In this document: positions 10,428-22,392 of the stretch, in pieces
Position numbering within the stretch: the stretch's first letter is position 1
How the letters are laid out: each line of letters opens with the position of its first letter
The notes under the pieces: generated by a model
What the model was told of the DNA's origin: nothing
Database searches by the model: none
What the model saw: only the letters and a program-made list of their open reading frames with translations
NCBI RefSeq assembly: GCF_050003625.1
Contig: NC_134397.1
Span: 97,076,162 to 97,140,161 of the forward strand
Length of the DNA: 64,000 nt
Source of the DNA: Haematobia irritans
Taxonomy: Eukaryota; Arthropoda; Insecta; Diptera; Muscidae
Direction of reading: 5' to 3'
Translations under genes and position numbers: made by a program

Positions 10428-13089
10428 CACACAGAAAAAAAGGTGTCTTGTTAATTTTAGGACCAGTTTAACTTCCACATAGTTCAAAAAATTTACTGTA
10501 ATATAGTTCATTTTTCGTAACCACTGCGAAAATTAACTTAGCTAAAGGAAAACTTATAAAAATTCAGTAAATGTTTTTTAGTTCACTAACTACGAAATGG
10601 GACGGATTTTTCCTTAAATAAATTTCCAATACAATAGTTAATGCATCGTTGATTGTATTATAAAAAGACATAGGCAATATAAAAATCTTACTACGAAATG
10701 TGGACAATTTACTAAGAAAAATTTTTGTATGGAAAAAAATTTTTATAGTAAAAATTAACTTAACCACAGTACCGATTCGTATGGCGGCTTCCTACAGCTT
10801 ATTTCGGTTTTTACTATAAGTTGGAGTATATTTCCTCACATTGAAAATTTTAGATAAAGTAGAATAAAAAGTAGTTAATTTAATCCTTAACGGGTGTATA
10901 TAATTTTTTATGGATTCCTCGTAAATTTTGAATATATTTTACCTTATCCTATAGATAGAATACCAACTAATCAATAAACGTGATACTGGAAATTGAAGTG
11001 AGAAGAAATTATGAAATTATTGCATCATCTTTTTTTTTTTTTTGTGTTTGTTATTGCGATGATGTTATGGAATGTGTGTTGTTGGTATCTTTTGTGGTGA
11101 TAGTTGTTTTGTTGCAATAGCGAGATCAGAAAGGGATCATGTGTGTGTGGAGTTGTTTTTCTTTACATTTGTGTCCTTTATGACTATTTGTGTCTTTGAG
11201 TTTTATTGGTGCATTCAGTTCTGTTGATGCATTTATGAAGCGCACACGTGGTGCGCTTGCGTGCGGTATTTGTGTTTATTAATAAAAATACATTTATTTC
11301 GTAAAATTTTAGAAACTGATAAGTGAATGGTGTGATGTTAGAGAAAACAAAAACACTTTATATTGATAAAAAATAAATAACTCTAAAATAAATCACATAT
11401 TAAGAAACTGTATATTTCTATTAATAATTTAAAATTAGTGCGGTTTTAAATTGGTTTACATAAAAATATTCATAATGAGTGGTAATAAAATGATCTATAT
11501 TTAGTCTACATCTGGATCACAGTACAATTTTTTGAGTCTATATTTTTATGTTATAGCGAGTCCTTAAGGTGTGTACTAAGTTCGAGTTTAGGTGCTAAAA
11601 TCAGAAATAAATCAGTAAGAAAAGTATAAAATTATACGCCTTCGATGCAAATTTAAATATAACTTGATGGAGAATAGCTCGAAACAAGTTTTTTATAAAG
11701 TTTATATTCTTTAAATGGATTACACGATTAAGAACAGAAAATCGTTTTTAAGCTTATGTAGAACGCTGTTTTTTAATTTAATATGATGAATTGTTTTCAA
11801 GTTATTCCAATATATAGCGGAAGTCCCTTAATTTTGAACATAACCGTATATCTCAAAAAGTCGAGCTCTTAAAAAAACAAGTGTAAATTTGGATTCAGCA
11901 ACCTCAAATTACTAAAAATTTGATATAAATTTTAAATGAACACAAAAACGGTTCAATTTTGTTCCCATATATTTCTAAAGAAAACTAATCATGAAAAATT
12001 GGGATTTTAGCCACTAAACTCGAACTTAATATCCACCATAAATACTAAATGCTATATTGACAAGTGGAAATTATATCTAATTTTATAATATTTTTATTTC
12101 ATTTATATTCTGAGAAGGATTTCAAAAATGTCCCATTTGTGCATGGATATGATTCCACTAATGTAGTAATTGGATGATTTTTTTCAATGTGGTAAGTTTT
12201 TCGTCCATTTGTAATAAAGCCAAAATTTCTATTCATTAAAAATAATTTTCCTTTGCAGGATGACAGCAAATCTAATGGTATTTTTTGGAACCTTCTTACT
12301 GTTTAATGTTATCTAAGCTGATATCGCTATTGGCTCTAAGAAAATTTTCTTGTAAGTTAAAGATCAAAATACCATAGAATTTGATAATATTTTTATAATT
12401 CATATACCTTTTTAACTTCAGAGGCTTATGACGCAAATCCACACAACAAAAACTAGCGAAATCGGTGAAATTGGACAAAAATGAAATGAAAATAGCAACT
12501 TATGGCATATATCTTTCATATGGATAGAAAATGGAAATTGATATTAATTAGTTTCATTCTACTAACATAGAATATTACTCTTTTGAAGAAGCAATTACTA
12601 ACTACCGAAAAGTAACAACATACAGCGTACAAATAAAAACATTTCTTTTATTGTATATCATAAGCCATAGTTTTATGTAATATAATAATAATTTTTTGAA
12701 ATAAAATACTGGTAGTTATGAAAAATTGTCTTATATTGTACGAAAAATTTCTTAGTTGTATACAGGCTTGTTGTACCTTTAATTCCTCAATTTATTTACT
12801 TCTTTGAAAATTATACTGATAAATAGTTTATTTGAAACCAATTTCTAAATATAGGATTCCCAAAAACTTGTTCATTTTTCCGGATAGCAGGAATATTTTG
12901 AATGAGTGTAAGTACACTCTTCCCTCAGCGTAGTAAGAATGAACTAAAATACGATGCAATACATAAACTTATTTATAAGAAAATCATGAACTTATCTAGA
13001 TGAAAAAAATCTTTGGCGCCAAATCATGGTCATTCTTACTATGGGTTAGTTCATTTTTCGTAAACAATAGTAAACTTTTTTTTCGGTGC
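10428..13089 (+). mobile_element. Family H element, left arm of a giant inverted pair
   Basis: The arm begins TA-CACACAGAAAAAAAGG and ends CTTTTTTTTCGGTG. Its whole length is matched, in reverse complement, by 15120-17566. Examples are the 10560-10800 block against 17220-17430, 11040-11330 against 16570-16970, and the end at 12950-13089 against 15120-15250. Both ends of each arm have a CAC...AAAAAAG-like terminus. The structure may therefore be two opposite copies of one TA-targeting element and not a single foldback. The left arm has extra sequence near 11700-11990 (a fragment also found at 56690-56890) that is reduced in the right arm. No convincing transposase is seen. Confidence 0.7.
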
Positions 13090-14067
13090 AGTAGAATCTG
13101 GAAAAAAACACCCCTAAAAATATACACCAGTCAGAAGAATTTTTAGTTCAAATTTTAGATAGTTTTATAGAAATATGGCATATTCAACTGATTTTGCTCA
13201 ATAACTAAAATTTGCAAAATATATAAAACATATTAAAGTTTCAAAACGTTCGATAGCTGTACACTTGGCCCACACAGAAAAAATTTTCGTGTACATTTTT
13301 CGGTGTAAAGTGTAGTCCAGAACATCTCTTAACGGTGACACCTCACGAAAGCGATACATGTGTGTACCAGAACAGGCACGATGATGACGATGTAGATAAA
13401 AACATCTGCTCTCAAGAGAAAACCTCATGCTAATTTCGAATGCACATTTCTTTTCTTCGAATGCACATTTTACTATTAAAATTAAATAAAATTTCGACTT
13501 AAGCATATCAATTTTTTGGGGAAGCCTCGTTCACATGCCAAGCGCATAGCCCGAACGAATAAACTTTAATTCTTTATCTATACTCTCTCTTTCTCTCTTC
13601 CCTCTCACTCTCTCTATATCAGATACAGATATCGACTATAAAAATTGATTGTATATTAAAGAAGTTACGAATTTATAATTACATAGGCCACGAAACCAAA
13701 TCATAAATTATTTCAGAAAACATCTCTGAAAGTGATGTTATTACACGCAAAAAAATAATTCTTTCCTCCCAAACGAAATTTTAGACAAACAAAGTTCGTT
13801 TCTCATTTGCTTTTCGCTGTAAGGATGTGTATTTGGGAGAAAAGTATATACTTTTTGTGATAAACGTTTATTCTTTTCCAGGATGTAAAAACAATTTCAT
13901 GAGGACAAACTCAAAAAAAAAAATTGCATTTCCCTCTAATTGCATTTTCCCTCACATCTTTCTCACATCCACGATGTTTTTTAGTTCTTAACACCTTTTC
14001 CTGTAATACCAACAATGTAGAAGAAATTATACGATTTTATAAATTTTTAATTTTTTTTTACCTTTCG

Positions 14068-14136
14068 CCTGGACGGAGAATCGAACCGCGGACCATGTAC
14101 TTTGTAAGCCAACACACTAACCACTGAGCTATGTAC
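14068..14136 (-). repeat. tRNA-like module with good A and B boxes
   Basis: On the minus strand the A box TAGCTCAGTGGTTAGTG and B box GGTTCGATTCT are close to consensus. Between them lies GGCTTACAAAG, an anticodon-loop-like segment. The acceptor stem does not close, so it is a tRNA-derived Pol III promoter and not a tRNA. Related modules lie at 720-790, 2622-2665 and 37801-37870. Confidence 0.6.
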
Positions 14137-14250
14137 CTGTTATGGTCATCAATAGATAAATATCCATATAAGTTATATTTATATAGCATAGCTTGCGGCG
14201 CCCACGAACCGAATAAACAAAGTTTATTTAAGAGAAACAAACATTTAGTT

Positions 14251-14323
14251 TGGCACCGTGGTGCAGTGGTTGCTACGTCCGACTTGCATGCCAAGGGTCG
14301 TGGGTTCGATCCCTGCTTCGACC
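14251..14323 (+). repeat. tRNA-like module (Ala-like) with T-run terminator
   Basis: An A-box-like GTGGTGCAGTGGTTGC, the central CTTGCATGCCAAGG and a B box GGTTCGATCCC are followed by a run of T at about 14328-14338 that could terminate Pol III. Only the T arm folds well. It is near-identical in layout to the module at 2434-2506. Confidence 0.6.
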
Positions 14324-14327
14324 AAAG

Positions 14328-14338
14328 TTTTTTTTTTC
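14328..14338 (+). terminator. Possible Pol III T-run terminator
   Basis: An uninterrupted T run stands 5 nt after the tRNA-like module at 14251-14323. It would suffice for Pol III termination if the module is transcribed. Confidence 0.35.
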
Positions 14339-15119
14339 TTTATATATATTCCAGATATGTTCGGAAGATTCCGAAAAAATGTTCAACATTACATTGTAGT
14401 ATATTAAATTTTAAACTGTAAAATGTGTCTTATTAAATACCTAAAGTCAGAAAAGAACAGTGTTTGATATAAACGAAATGGACTGTGCTGTTGTTTCAAA
14501 AATAACCTTTTTTATTGAAAAAATAAAAATTTTGTAACAAAAGATTTTTTTTGGTGATAAAAGTTTAAAATTTTCGAAGCAATTCAAAAAACTCTAACAA
14601 AAGAAAAACGTTTTCGGTACACGTTTTCCAAACGTTTTTTTTTTCTTTGCGTGTACAGTTAAAACTAATAGTCTAAAAATTTACACTAAAATTGTGCTCA
14701 AATTTTATCGTGAATTGACATGAAAGTCAAAATATTGAATAATACAGAATTCTTAGATCCGCATTAGTTAAAATCTAATGATGATATAAATCATTTTGAT
14801 ATCGTAACTGAATTTGAAGATATAACTCAAAAGGCCCGATGATTTTATTAACGCTTAAAATAATTTTAAAGAGCATTTGTTTTCCAATTTGTATGAATTC
14901 GCAAAATAAATTTTAACTTTACTCATAGCGTTATGTTTTTTTTTTGAATGTTCCACTTTTTGTGCCACAAAAATAATTGCTCCACTTTTTTTGACGTTTT
15001 CCATTTTTTGTGCCAATTTTTGAAAATTTCCAACGGTAACGCTGGTTCAGCCCTTACTTTCGGGCTATAAACCTCATTTAAATCTTCTTTAATATACAAT
15101 ATATGCAAATGTTATCATA

Positions 15120-17566
15120 CACCGACAAAAAAAGTTTACTATTTTTTATGAAAAATGAACTAACCCATAGTAAGAATGACCATGATTTGGCGCCAAAGAT
15201 TTTTTTCATCTAGATAAGTTCATGATTTTCTTATAAATTAGTTCATGTATTGCATCGTATTTTAGTTCATTATTACTATGCTGTGGGAAGAATATACTTA
15301 AACTCATTCAAAATATTCCTGCTATCAGGAAAAATGAACAATTCTTTGGGAAACCCGTGTTAAGAAATTGGTTTGAAATAAACTGTTTGTCAGTATAATT
15401 TTCAAAAAAGTAGAGAAATTGAGGAATCAAAGGTACAACAAGCCTGTATACAACTAAGAAATTTTTCGTACAAAACAAGTCAATTTTCAATAACCACCAG
15501 TATTTTATTTCAAAAAATTATTATTATATTACACAAAACAATGGCTTATGATATACAATAAAGGAAATATTTTTATTCGTACGTTGGATGCAGTTACTTG
15601 TCGGTAGTTAGTAATTGCTTCTTCAGAAGAGTAATATTCTATGTTATTAGGGCTAAACTAATTAATTTAAATTTCCATGTTTTCTATCCATATTAAACAT
15701 ATATGTGGCATAAATTGCTATATTCATTGAATTGTTGTCCAAATTCATCGATTTTGGCTAACTTTTGTTGGGCGAATTTGTCTTATAAGCATCTGAAATT
15801 GCAAAGTTAAACAAAATATAAGAAAAATATTATCAAATTCTATCGCTCATATAGATTTTTAACTTGCGGGTTTCAAGAGTATTTTCTAGAGCCAATAAGG
15901 ATATCAGCTAAGTTAGCATTAAACAGTAAGAATATTCAAAAAAAAAATACCATTACAAGACCTGTCTACCTGCAAGTGAAAATAATTATTTTTAATAAAT
16001 TGAAATTTTGGTTTTATTAAGAACGGACAAAATACTGTTTATAGAAAAACTTACCACATTGAAAAATCCATTCAGTAGGTACATTATTGGAATCATATTG
16101 ACTAATAGGACGTTTTTGAAATTATTCTCAGAATATATTTGAAATAAAAAATATTATAAAATTAGACATAACTTCCACTTGTCAGTATAGCATTTAGTAT
16201 TTAAGGTCGAGTTTAGAGGCTAAAATCGCAATTTTCATGATAAGTTTTCATGATAATCTTCATAAAAAATTTGGTTTGGGCTATTCTCCATCAAGTTATA
16301 TTTAAATTTGTATCGAAGACGTATAATTTTATACTTTTCTTAGTGATTTATTTTTAATTTTAGCGGCTAAACTCGAACTTAGTACTCACCTGTAGGAATT
16401 GCTGTAACATAAAAAATATAGATTAAAAAAAATGGTTGCATCTCCAACCTGTGATCCAGATGTAGAATAAATATAGATCATCCTATTACCACTCATGTTG
16501 TATATTTTTTATGTAAATCAATTAAAAATCCGCACTAATTTTAAACTATTAACAGAAATATACGTTTTTGATTTCTCTAACATCACATCATTCACTTCTC
16601 AGTTTCTAAAATGTTTCGAAAAAAATGTATTTTCATTAATAAACACCAATACTGCACGTACAATTTTGCAAAATTAAATCCACGTGTGCACTTCATAAAT
16701 ACATCAACAGAACTGAATGCAGCAATAAAACTCAAAGACACAAATAGTCATAAAGGATACATACCTGCCGTAAAGAAAAACAACTCCACACACACACGAT
16801 CCCTTTCTGATCTCGCTATTGCAAGAAAACAACTCTCATCACAAAAGATACCAACAACCCACAAGGAACATTCCATTGTCTCTAGAATCAAAACAACCAA
16901 CAACAGCATAAATGACGCAATAAAAAACACAAACAATCATACGAGATATACACAAAATGTCTCTAAAAACTCCCTCACATGATGCAATGATTTCTCACTT
17001 CATTTTCCAGTACCACGTTTATTGATTAATTGGAATTCTATCTATAAATTAAGTTAAAATATATACCAAATCTATGAGGAATCTATAAAAAATGATATAC
17101 ACCCGGCAAGGATTATATTAACTACTTTTTATTCTACTTTATCTAAAATTTTCAATGTGAGGAAAAACACTCCATTTTATAATAAAAAGGGAAATAATCT
17201 GTAGGTAGCCAGCATACGAATCGGTAGTGTCGTTAAGTTAATTTTTACTACACAAATTTTTTTCCATACAAATTTTTTTCTTAGTAAATTGTCCACATTT
17301 CGTAGTAAGATTTTTATATTGCCCATGTATTTTTATAATAGAGTCAACGATGCATTAACTACTGCGTTGGAAATTTGTTTAAGGAATAATCCTTCCCATT
17401 TTGTAGTTAGTGAACTAAAAAACATTTACTGAATTTTTCTAAGTTTTCCTTTAGCTAAGTTAATTTTCGTTGTGGTTACGAAAAATGAACTATATTACAG
17501 TAAATTTGTTGAACTATGTGAAAGTTTAAATGGTCCTTAAATTTACAAGACTCTTTTTTTTCTGTG
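15120..17566 (-). mobile_element. Family H element, right arm of the inverted pair
   Basis: This is the reverse complement of 10428-13089 with scattered substitutions and indels. The outer end reads CTCTTTTTTTTCTGTG-TA and the inner end TA-CACCGACAAAAAAAG. An open stretch of 123 codons at 16611-16979 lies here, but the same segment in the left arm carries a 5-nt deletion that breaks the frame. Its coding status is doubtful. Confidence 0.7.
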
Positions 17567-17654
17567 TACTTACATCAATTGATTTTTGTCCACATTCAAT
17601 TAAATTTATTTTAACTTTGTGACAAAAATCAATCGCTTGTTAATGGGTCCAATT

Positions 17655-17890
17655 AGGTTAGGTTAAAGTGGCAGCCCGATTAAGTTTCAGGCTCACTTAG
17701 ACTATTAAGTTCATTGTGATACCATATAACTAAAAGTTCCTATTACACATTAACTAAAAGTTCCTATTATTTTCTTCTGTTGAACCAACCAGATTGTTCC
17801 AAAAACATTAGTAGACTGCTTAAGTTAACGTTTTGCAGGCCCGCCAGTAATCTAAAGCTATATGCCTCTAAAATTCGCTTACGCCTTACC
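17655..17890 (-). pseudogene. Second LOA-like LINE copy: 3' UTR and ORF2 C-terminal end
   Basis: The TTAGG tail (two units at about 17649-17660) is followed by sequence matching 5104-5366, including the AAGTGGCAGCCCGATTAAG block and the codons for the ORF2 C-terminus. Homology stops near 17890, where a foreign block begins. About 480 bp of the LINE (matching 5367-5846) are missing at this break. Confidence 0.75.
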
Positions 17891-19902
17891 AGTGTTGCCA
17901 GGTTGGGGGTTTCCCCCAAATTTAGGGGTTTTATCATGCCTACACAGAGAATACATATTGGTTGTGAAAACCAAATTTATTGCCAACCTCCTTTTGGCAG
18001 TAGCACCAACTATCAGTTGCCAATTGTGTCACCCGACAAATTCGGTCGACTCAATGGAATTATGGGAACTCCAAGTAATACTATATATGGAGTTGGTTCT
18101 ATCAGACGATGGAATTTATCGTTATTCCTCTCAGTTGGTTGTGTCACCCAACCCCAATAAAAAATTAATTTCATTTAAATTTTATTTTATTTTTTTATTT
18201 GGTTTAAATACCTTCAAATATTTGTATTAACGATGTATAGCTAAATACAATGTATCATAACAATTAATGTCCTTAAAATGTTTTAGCGGTTGGGCACACA
18301 AAATTTAATACACACCCCATTATGACCTTCAGTTGAAAGTCGACGTTTTTTTAAATATTGAAATGCATAAACATGGACCCGTATTACTAGTTTGTGCATA
18401 TAAGTTATTTTGGTCTGTGCCTACAGACACGTTTGGACAAGCAAGCCAATCTTGAAACCACAAGTGATTAACTTCTTCTTATAGCTGAGTGCCCGATAGT
18501 GTGTTCGGCATTATGAAAAATAAATAACTTTAGAGTGTTCGGCCGAATCTGGCCCATGGCCCTTTGTATCCATTTGGGTCCGTTGTACAACGTTGACATA
18601 TTGGATTATTGTTTAAAAATAAATCAAATAGGATTAGTTAAATTGTGGTGCACTCATATTTATAAAAACGGCCCAGAACCTACCACTTTATTCACAACGA
18701 CATCTCTGTGAGATTCCAAGTACACATAGCATCCTGGAGATATATCATTAAATCCGATTGGGGTGTGGTACGTATGATTATTTATGCCCTATAATATACC
18801 CAACATAAATGATCCACTCCTATATCGTGACGTATCTTTTACGTACGTCCTTTAATTTCAGCCGGTCATCATCCCCTATGTAGCGGTTTAAAAATCGACA
18901 TTTGTGACGTTTAATTGAAAAAAAATATATATCTTCTTTGAGCACCAACTAATTAACAAAAATTGTGAAAAAAGTGATATTTAAAAATATGTCAAATAGA
19001 ATTCGGTTGTGAATACTGTATGTCAGTGCTGATTGCTAAATGGCAGTTACGAAATTTATTTAAAGTTGGATGTGCCAACAGAATTCGAAACAAACGCTTC
19101 AAAATATATAGATTTTGTTGCTTTGCCAAATGATAGTAAGCATGAAAAGTAGATTGCATTAAAGAAAATAGATTGACACACCTAATATATAATTCCAAAT
19201 GTAGAATTTTTATTATCAGGACCGATTTCTAACCAAATTGTTCTCTGTGTGTAAGGGTAACATTTATTTAGGGGGATTTTTAGGGGTAAAAAATATTTTA
19301 AACTTGGTAACATTGAACAATTCTCAGCAAAATTCGGAGCAATTCTGCCATGAATTTGCAGAAAAAAATGGTGTGAGAGGTCAGCCCATGTTCCTAAATA
19401 TAAGCATGTGTTAACATTAAACGTAGTGAAAGTTTATCAAAGTTCGACATAGTTAAAAACAAATTAAGAAATCGTATGTTCAACCGCTGGAGGCAGTATT
19501 CTATTACGGTTGTTATAATTTTACACCTACAAGTGAAACGATTAAACTATTTATTTATTTGTAAACTGCAACTGCAGAAGATTTATACATTTTGGACTCT
19601 TTTGCCCAATAATAAATGAAATTTATTTTTTATGCATCCACTTTAAAAACCGATTTATTTTTAAGTACTTTGATTTAAAGCATTTACACATTGAATTATT
19701 TTGTATTGCCTTTAAATTGATATACATATTGAATTACTATATTTTTTTGCTGGTTGAAGTCTTAAAGTGTATCATTTTTCACAAAATTTGGAAAGCCATT
19801 TTGTACCTATTCGCAAAAAAATTTTTGGGGGTTTTTGAAAAAATTCTAGACCAATTTGGGTTGTTTTTCTTATGATTTGGGGGTAAGGTTCAAAAATAAC
19901 CT
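17891..19902. other. Two-kilobase block that replaces part of the LINE
   Basis: The block starts ACCAGTGTTGCCAGGTTGGG and ends near GGGGGTAAGGTTC. It carries the TIR element at 17943-19251, and GGGG/AAAATTT-rich flanks continue on both sides of that element. No coding region is recognised. The flanks may be an older insertion into the LINE. Confidence 0.4.
17943..19251 (+). mobile_element. TIR element (CACAGAGAA ends) inside the LINE insert
   Basis: TA-CACAGAGAATACATATTGG on the left mirrors CCAAATTGTTCTCTGTG near 19231-19248 on the right, followed by TGTA. The interior has short palindromes and no transposase. It is a non-autonomous TA-targeting element. Confidence 0.5.
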
Positions 19903-21690
19903 GTTTTCGAGTTAAGGAACACAGAGCCCAAGGATTTTATTGCAGGTTGACTGTCTGAGTATATATTAATGCCAACATTTGATGGAACATTACTTCTCAG
20001 TCAATTCGCCACCTATCTTATTGCTAATATTTCAGCCTGAAAAACACTACAGTGATTAGGTAATCTTTTCGCTATTCGCAGTTCCAGATCTTTAAAATAT
20101 ACTCCGAAACCCACTTGTCCAACCAATTTGGAGCCATCACTTTATCACTGAACTTTATCTACACTTGTCGGCTGCTGAAGTGCCGGCCACCAGACTACAA
20201 CACCATATTGCATTATAGGTCTAACCACAGCTTGGTACAGCCAATGCACTCCTATTGCTTTGTTGCACGAGTACAAAGCTACCGTGGCGTTTCTCGCCCT
20301 TCCTTCAATATTAAGCTTAAAGTTCAGCTTCCAGTCGAAAATACCTCCTGGGGATATGGGCTTATCCGTGGGAGTTTTGCGATCTTTACAGTACATGACT
20401 AGTTCTGTCTTTGCAGGATTTATCCCAAGACCATTCTCTTTCGCCCATTTCTCAGTCATCCGGAGGGTTCTCTGTATAATATCTCTGATTGTGGATGACT
20501 GACTGGATCCACATCATCTGCGTATGCCACAACTTTTATCCTTTATTTTTCTAGGGAAACTAGAAGGTTTTGTATTTATTGACAGATAGTGAGCATTCAA
20601 TAAAGGTGACTAGTTCATGCAATGCGGTCTCAGGAGACCTGCCCTTCGAGTATGCATGCTGGCGTTTCGAGAGCAAACTTGAATCGATGCTAGTTCTAAG
20701 CTGATTGGTCGGAAATCCTTCGCACTCGAGTGTGAGACTTTTACCGCTTTTGGTATGAAAACGACTTTTGTTTCCCTCCACTTTCCTGGAATATATGCTA
20801 AGTTGATACATCCTATATATATCGCCGACAACCAGGGGATGATTCTATCAGTCACTGCTTGTAACTCCACCGGAGTAATTCCATCAGGTCCGGGGGATTT
20901 GAATGGTCCAAAAATATTCTAAGCCCATTTTATTCTAGATGCCGGTACAATTTCTTTATAGGAAATGCCCGCTGAGCCACTGTGGCACCGACAGAACATG
21001 GTTTCCAGGAAAATGTGTGTCCAATAGTATCTCCAGCGTCTCCTCACTGGACGTTGTCCAATTGCACTCCGATGTTTTATTGAAACCTGGAGCATAGTCT
21101 GGAAGCCTCAGATGTATTCTCAAAACTGCTACAGTAATCATTTCAAGAGTTATGCTGAGCTTTTCTCAGTTCTCAGATTCTTCTTCTCCTCTCAGATTCT
21201 TCTTGTAAGCCCAATCCTCCGAAGCTCTGGTGGACTTTGCTTTGTTAAAGAGCTTCCTGCAGGATTTCCTCATATTACTTAACTCCGTAGACCACCATGG
21301 TGGTTTTCCCGATTTTCCCCGTTGGCTTTCCTCTAGGGCATGCAGCTTTCAGTGGTGAAGGCCTTAATAATCCGCTCCACTGCGTGTTCGATATGTTGCA
21401 CAGTGCTCATATTTGTCTCTGGTATTTCCGGTATCATCATATTGAACGATTCTCTATACCTATTACAAACAGTTTTCCTAACATTTAACGGAAATATGGT
21501 CCTTGTGGTACGAGCATCTAATTTGAAACTGATGTAGCGATGATCTGAGAAGCTATGTTCACTTAAAAGCTGCCACTCCGATATCTCCTTATCATGTCTC
21601 TTGTAGACCGAAGATACCCAATATTTGCATCTGTCTATTTTTAAACTGGCAACGACAGTGTCTGCATTGCACATTGGTGTCGAGGATACC
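19903..21690 (-). pseudogene. Second LOA-like LINE copy: RNase H to endonuclease region, decayed
   Basis: Sequence colinear with 5847-8590 of the first copy survives in pieces. These cover an RNase H segment (19905-20140), the region after YADD (20145-20460), RT blocks (20560-20900), the linker (20950-21340) and part of the endonuclease (21333-21670). Many deletions and stops interrupt it. It keeps bases missing from the better copy around the endonuclease/RT junction, and so shows which indels broke that copy. Confidence 0.75.
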
Positions 21691-21723
21691 AAGAGGCTGG
21701 TTGGGCCGGCCTCTTGGTATCGA
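21680..21723. repeat. Short inverted ORF1 piece at the 5' end of LINE copy 2
   Basis: CCAAGAGGCTGGTTGG is the reverse complement of ORF1 sequence at 9450-9465. It is followed by CCTCTTGGTATCGAT, making a small hairpin. The LINE sequence therefore turns back on itself at its 5' junction. Confidence 0.5.
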
Positions 21724-22182
21724 TTTAAATATGGGCTTGTCATAGGACGGATGTACACCATTTCAACGGCCGCTGCACTGAATTTGCATCACTTCTTAAG
21801 GTGTGAGGCGAGTTCAGTGTTTTGCATGTGAATTAAGAAATTTTGTAATATTATGACAAATAAATAATTTTTAAAATTATTTTTATGATTTTTAATGCAT
21901 TATAATGCTTGTCTGCAACGTTTGACATCAAATATTTTAAAAAATTCGCAACTTTTCTAAAATGGATTTAGCATATTTTTCGGCAAAATTTAAATAATTT
22001 GTACCACTTTATAAATTCTTAATCTATTTTAACCTATTTCAAATAAAAAATTTAAATTTCCCATTAATAATATGAAAAACGCCAGTTATAAAAAAATTGA
22101 CTCATATGACAGTTCCTGTACAGTTAAAATAAAGAACATCTTTGGGAGGGCACTTTTGGAAGTGTTTTTAAAGTTGTGCATA
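21724..22182 (+). mobile_element. Family E element, left part (5' end missing)
   Basis: The sequence from CTTGTCATAGGACGGATGT to AAGTTGTGC matches 48806-49229. The rest (GAAGAA...TTTTTTGCTGGG) resumes at 23745-23772 after a family D insertion. No protein is encoded. Confidence 0.6.
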
Positions 22183-22392
22183 CACACAAAAAATTATCAC
22201 CAAATTTTTTTCAATTAAACACTTAATTGAATTTGGAAAAGGATCAATTAATATGTTAATTGATTCAATAAATTATTTAATCAAATCCGAATAAAAGCCA
22301 TTTAAAAAATTATTGATATTTTTTTACCTTTCCCAATTAAAATATTAGTTGATTCAACATTTGTTAATCAATTCGGAAAAATTTTTCAATTA

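Larger units (their letters stand above)
13744..14653 (+). mobile_element. Family F miniature element with divergent tRNA-like pair
   Basis: TA-CACGCAAAAAAA at the left is matched by TTTCTTTGCGTG-TA at the right, giving inverted ends and a TA duplication. An internal block AACGTTTTCGGTACACGTTTT near the right end recurs at 38880-38931. The middle holds two tRNA-like modules in opposite orientations. No protein is encoded. Confidence 0.6.
13090..15119. other. Spacer between the family H arms
   Basis: About 2 kb separate the arms. The spacer includes the family F element (13744-14653) and otherwise unassigned AT-rich sequence. A CT-rich stretch at about 13573-13620 is simple sequence. Confidence 0.55.

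Noticed and set aside
14068..14323. Functional tRNA genes
   Set aside because: A and B boxes are good but acceptor stems do not pair, and the modules sit inside repeated miniature elements.
16611..16979. A 123-codon open frame in the right arm of family H
   Set aside because: The matching segment of the left arm carries a 5-nt deletion and stops, the composition is Asn/Lys/Thr-rich, and no domain is recognised.
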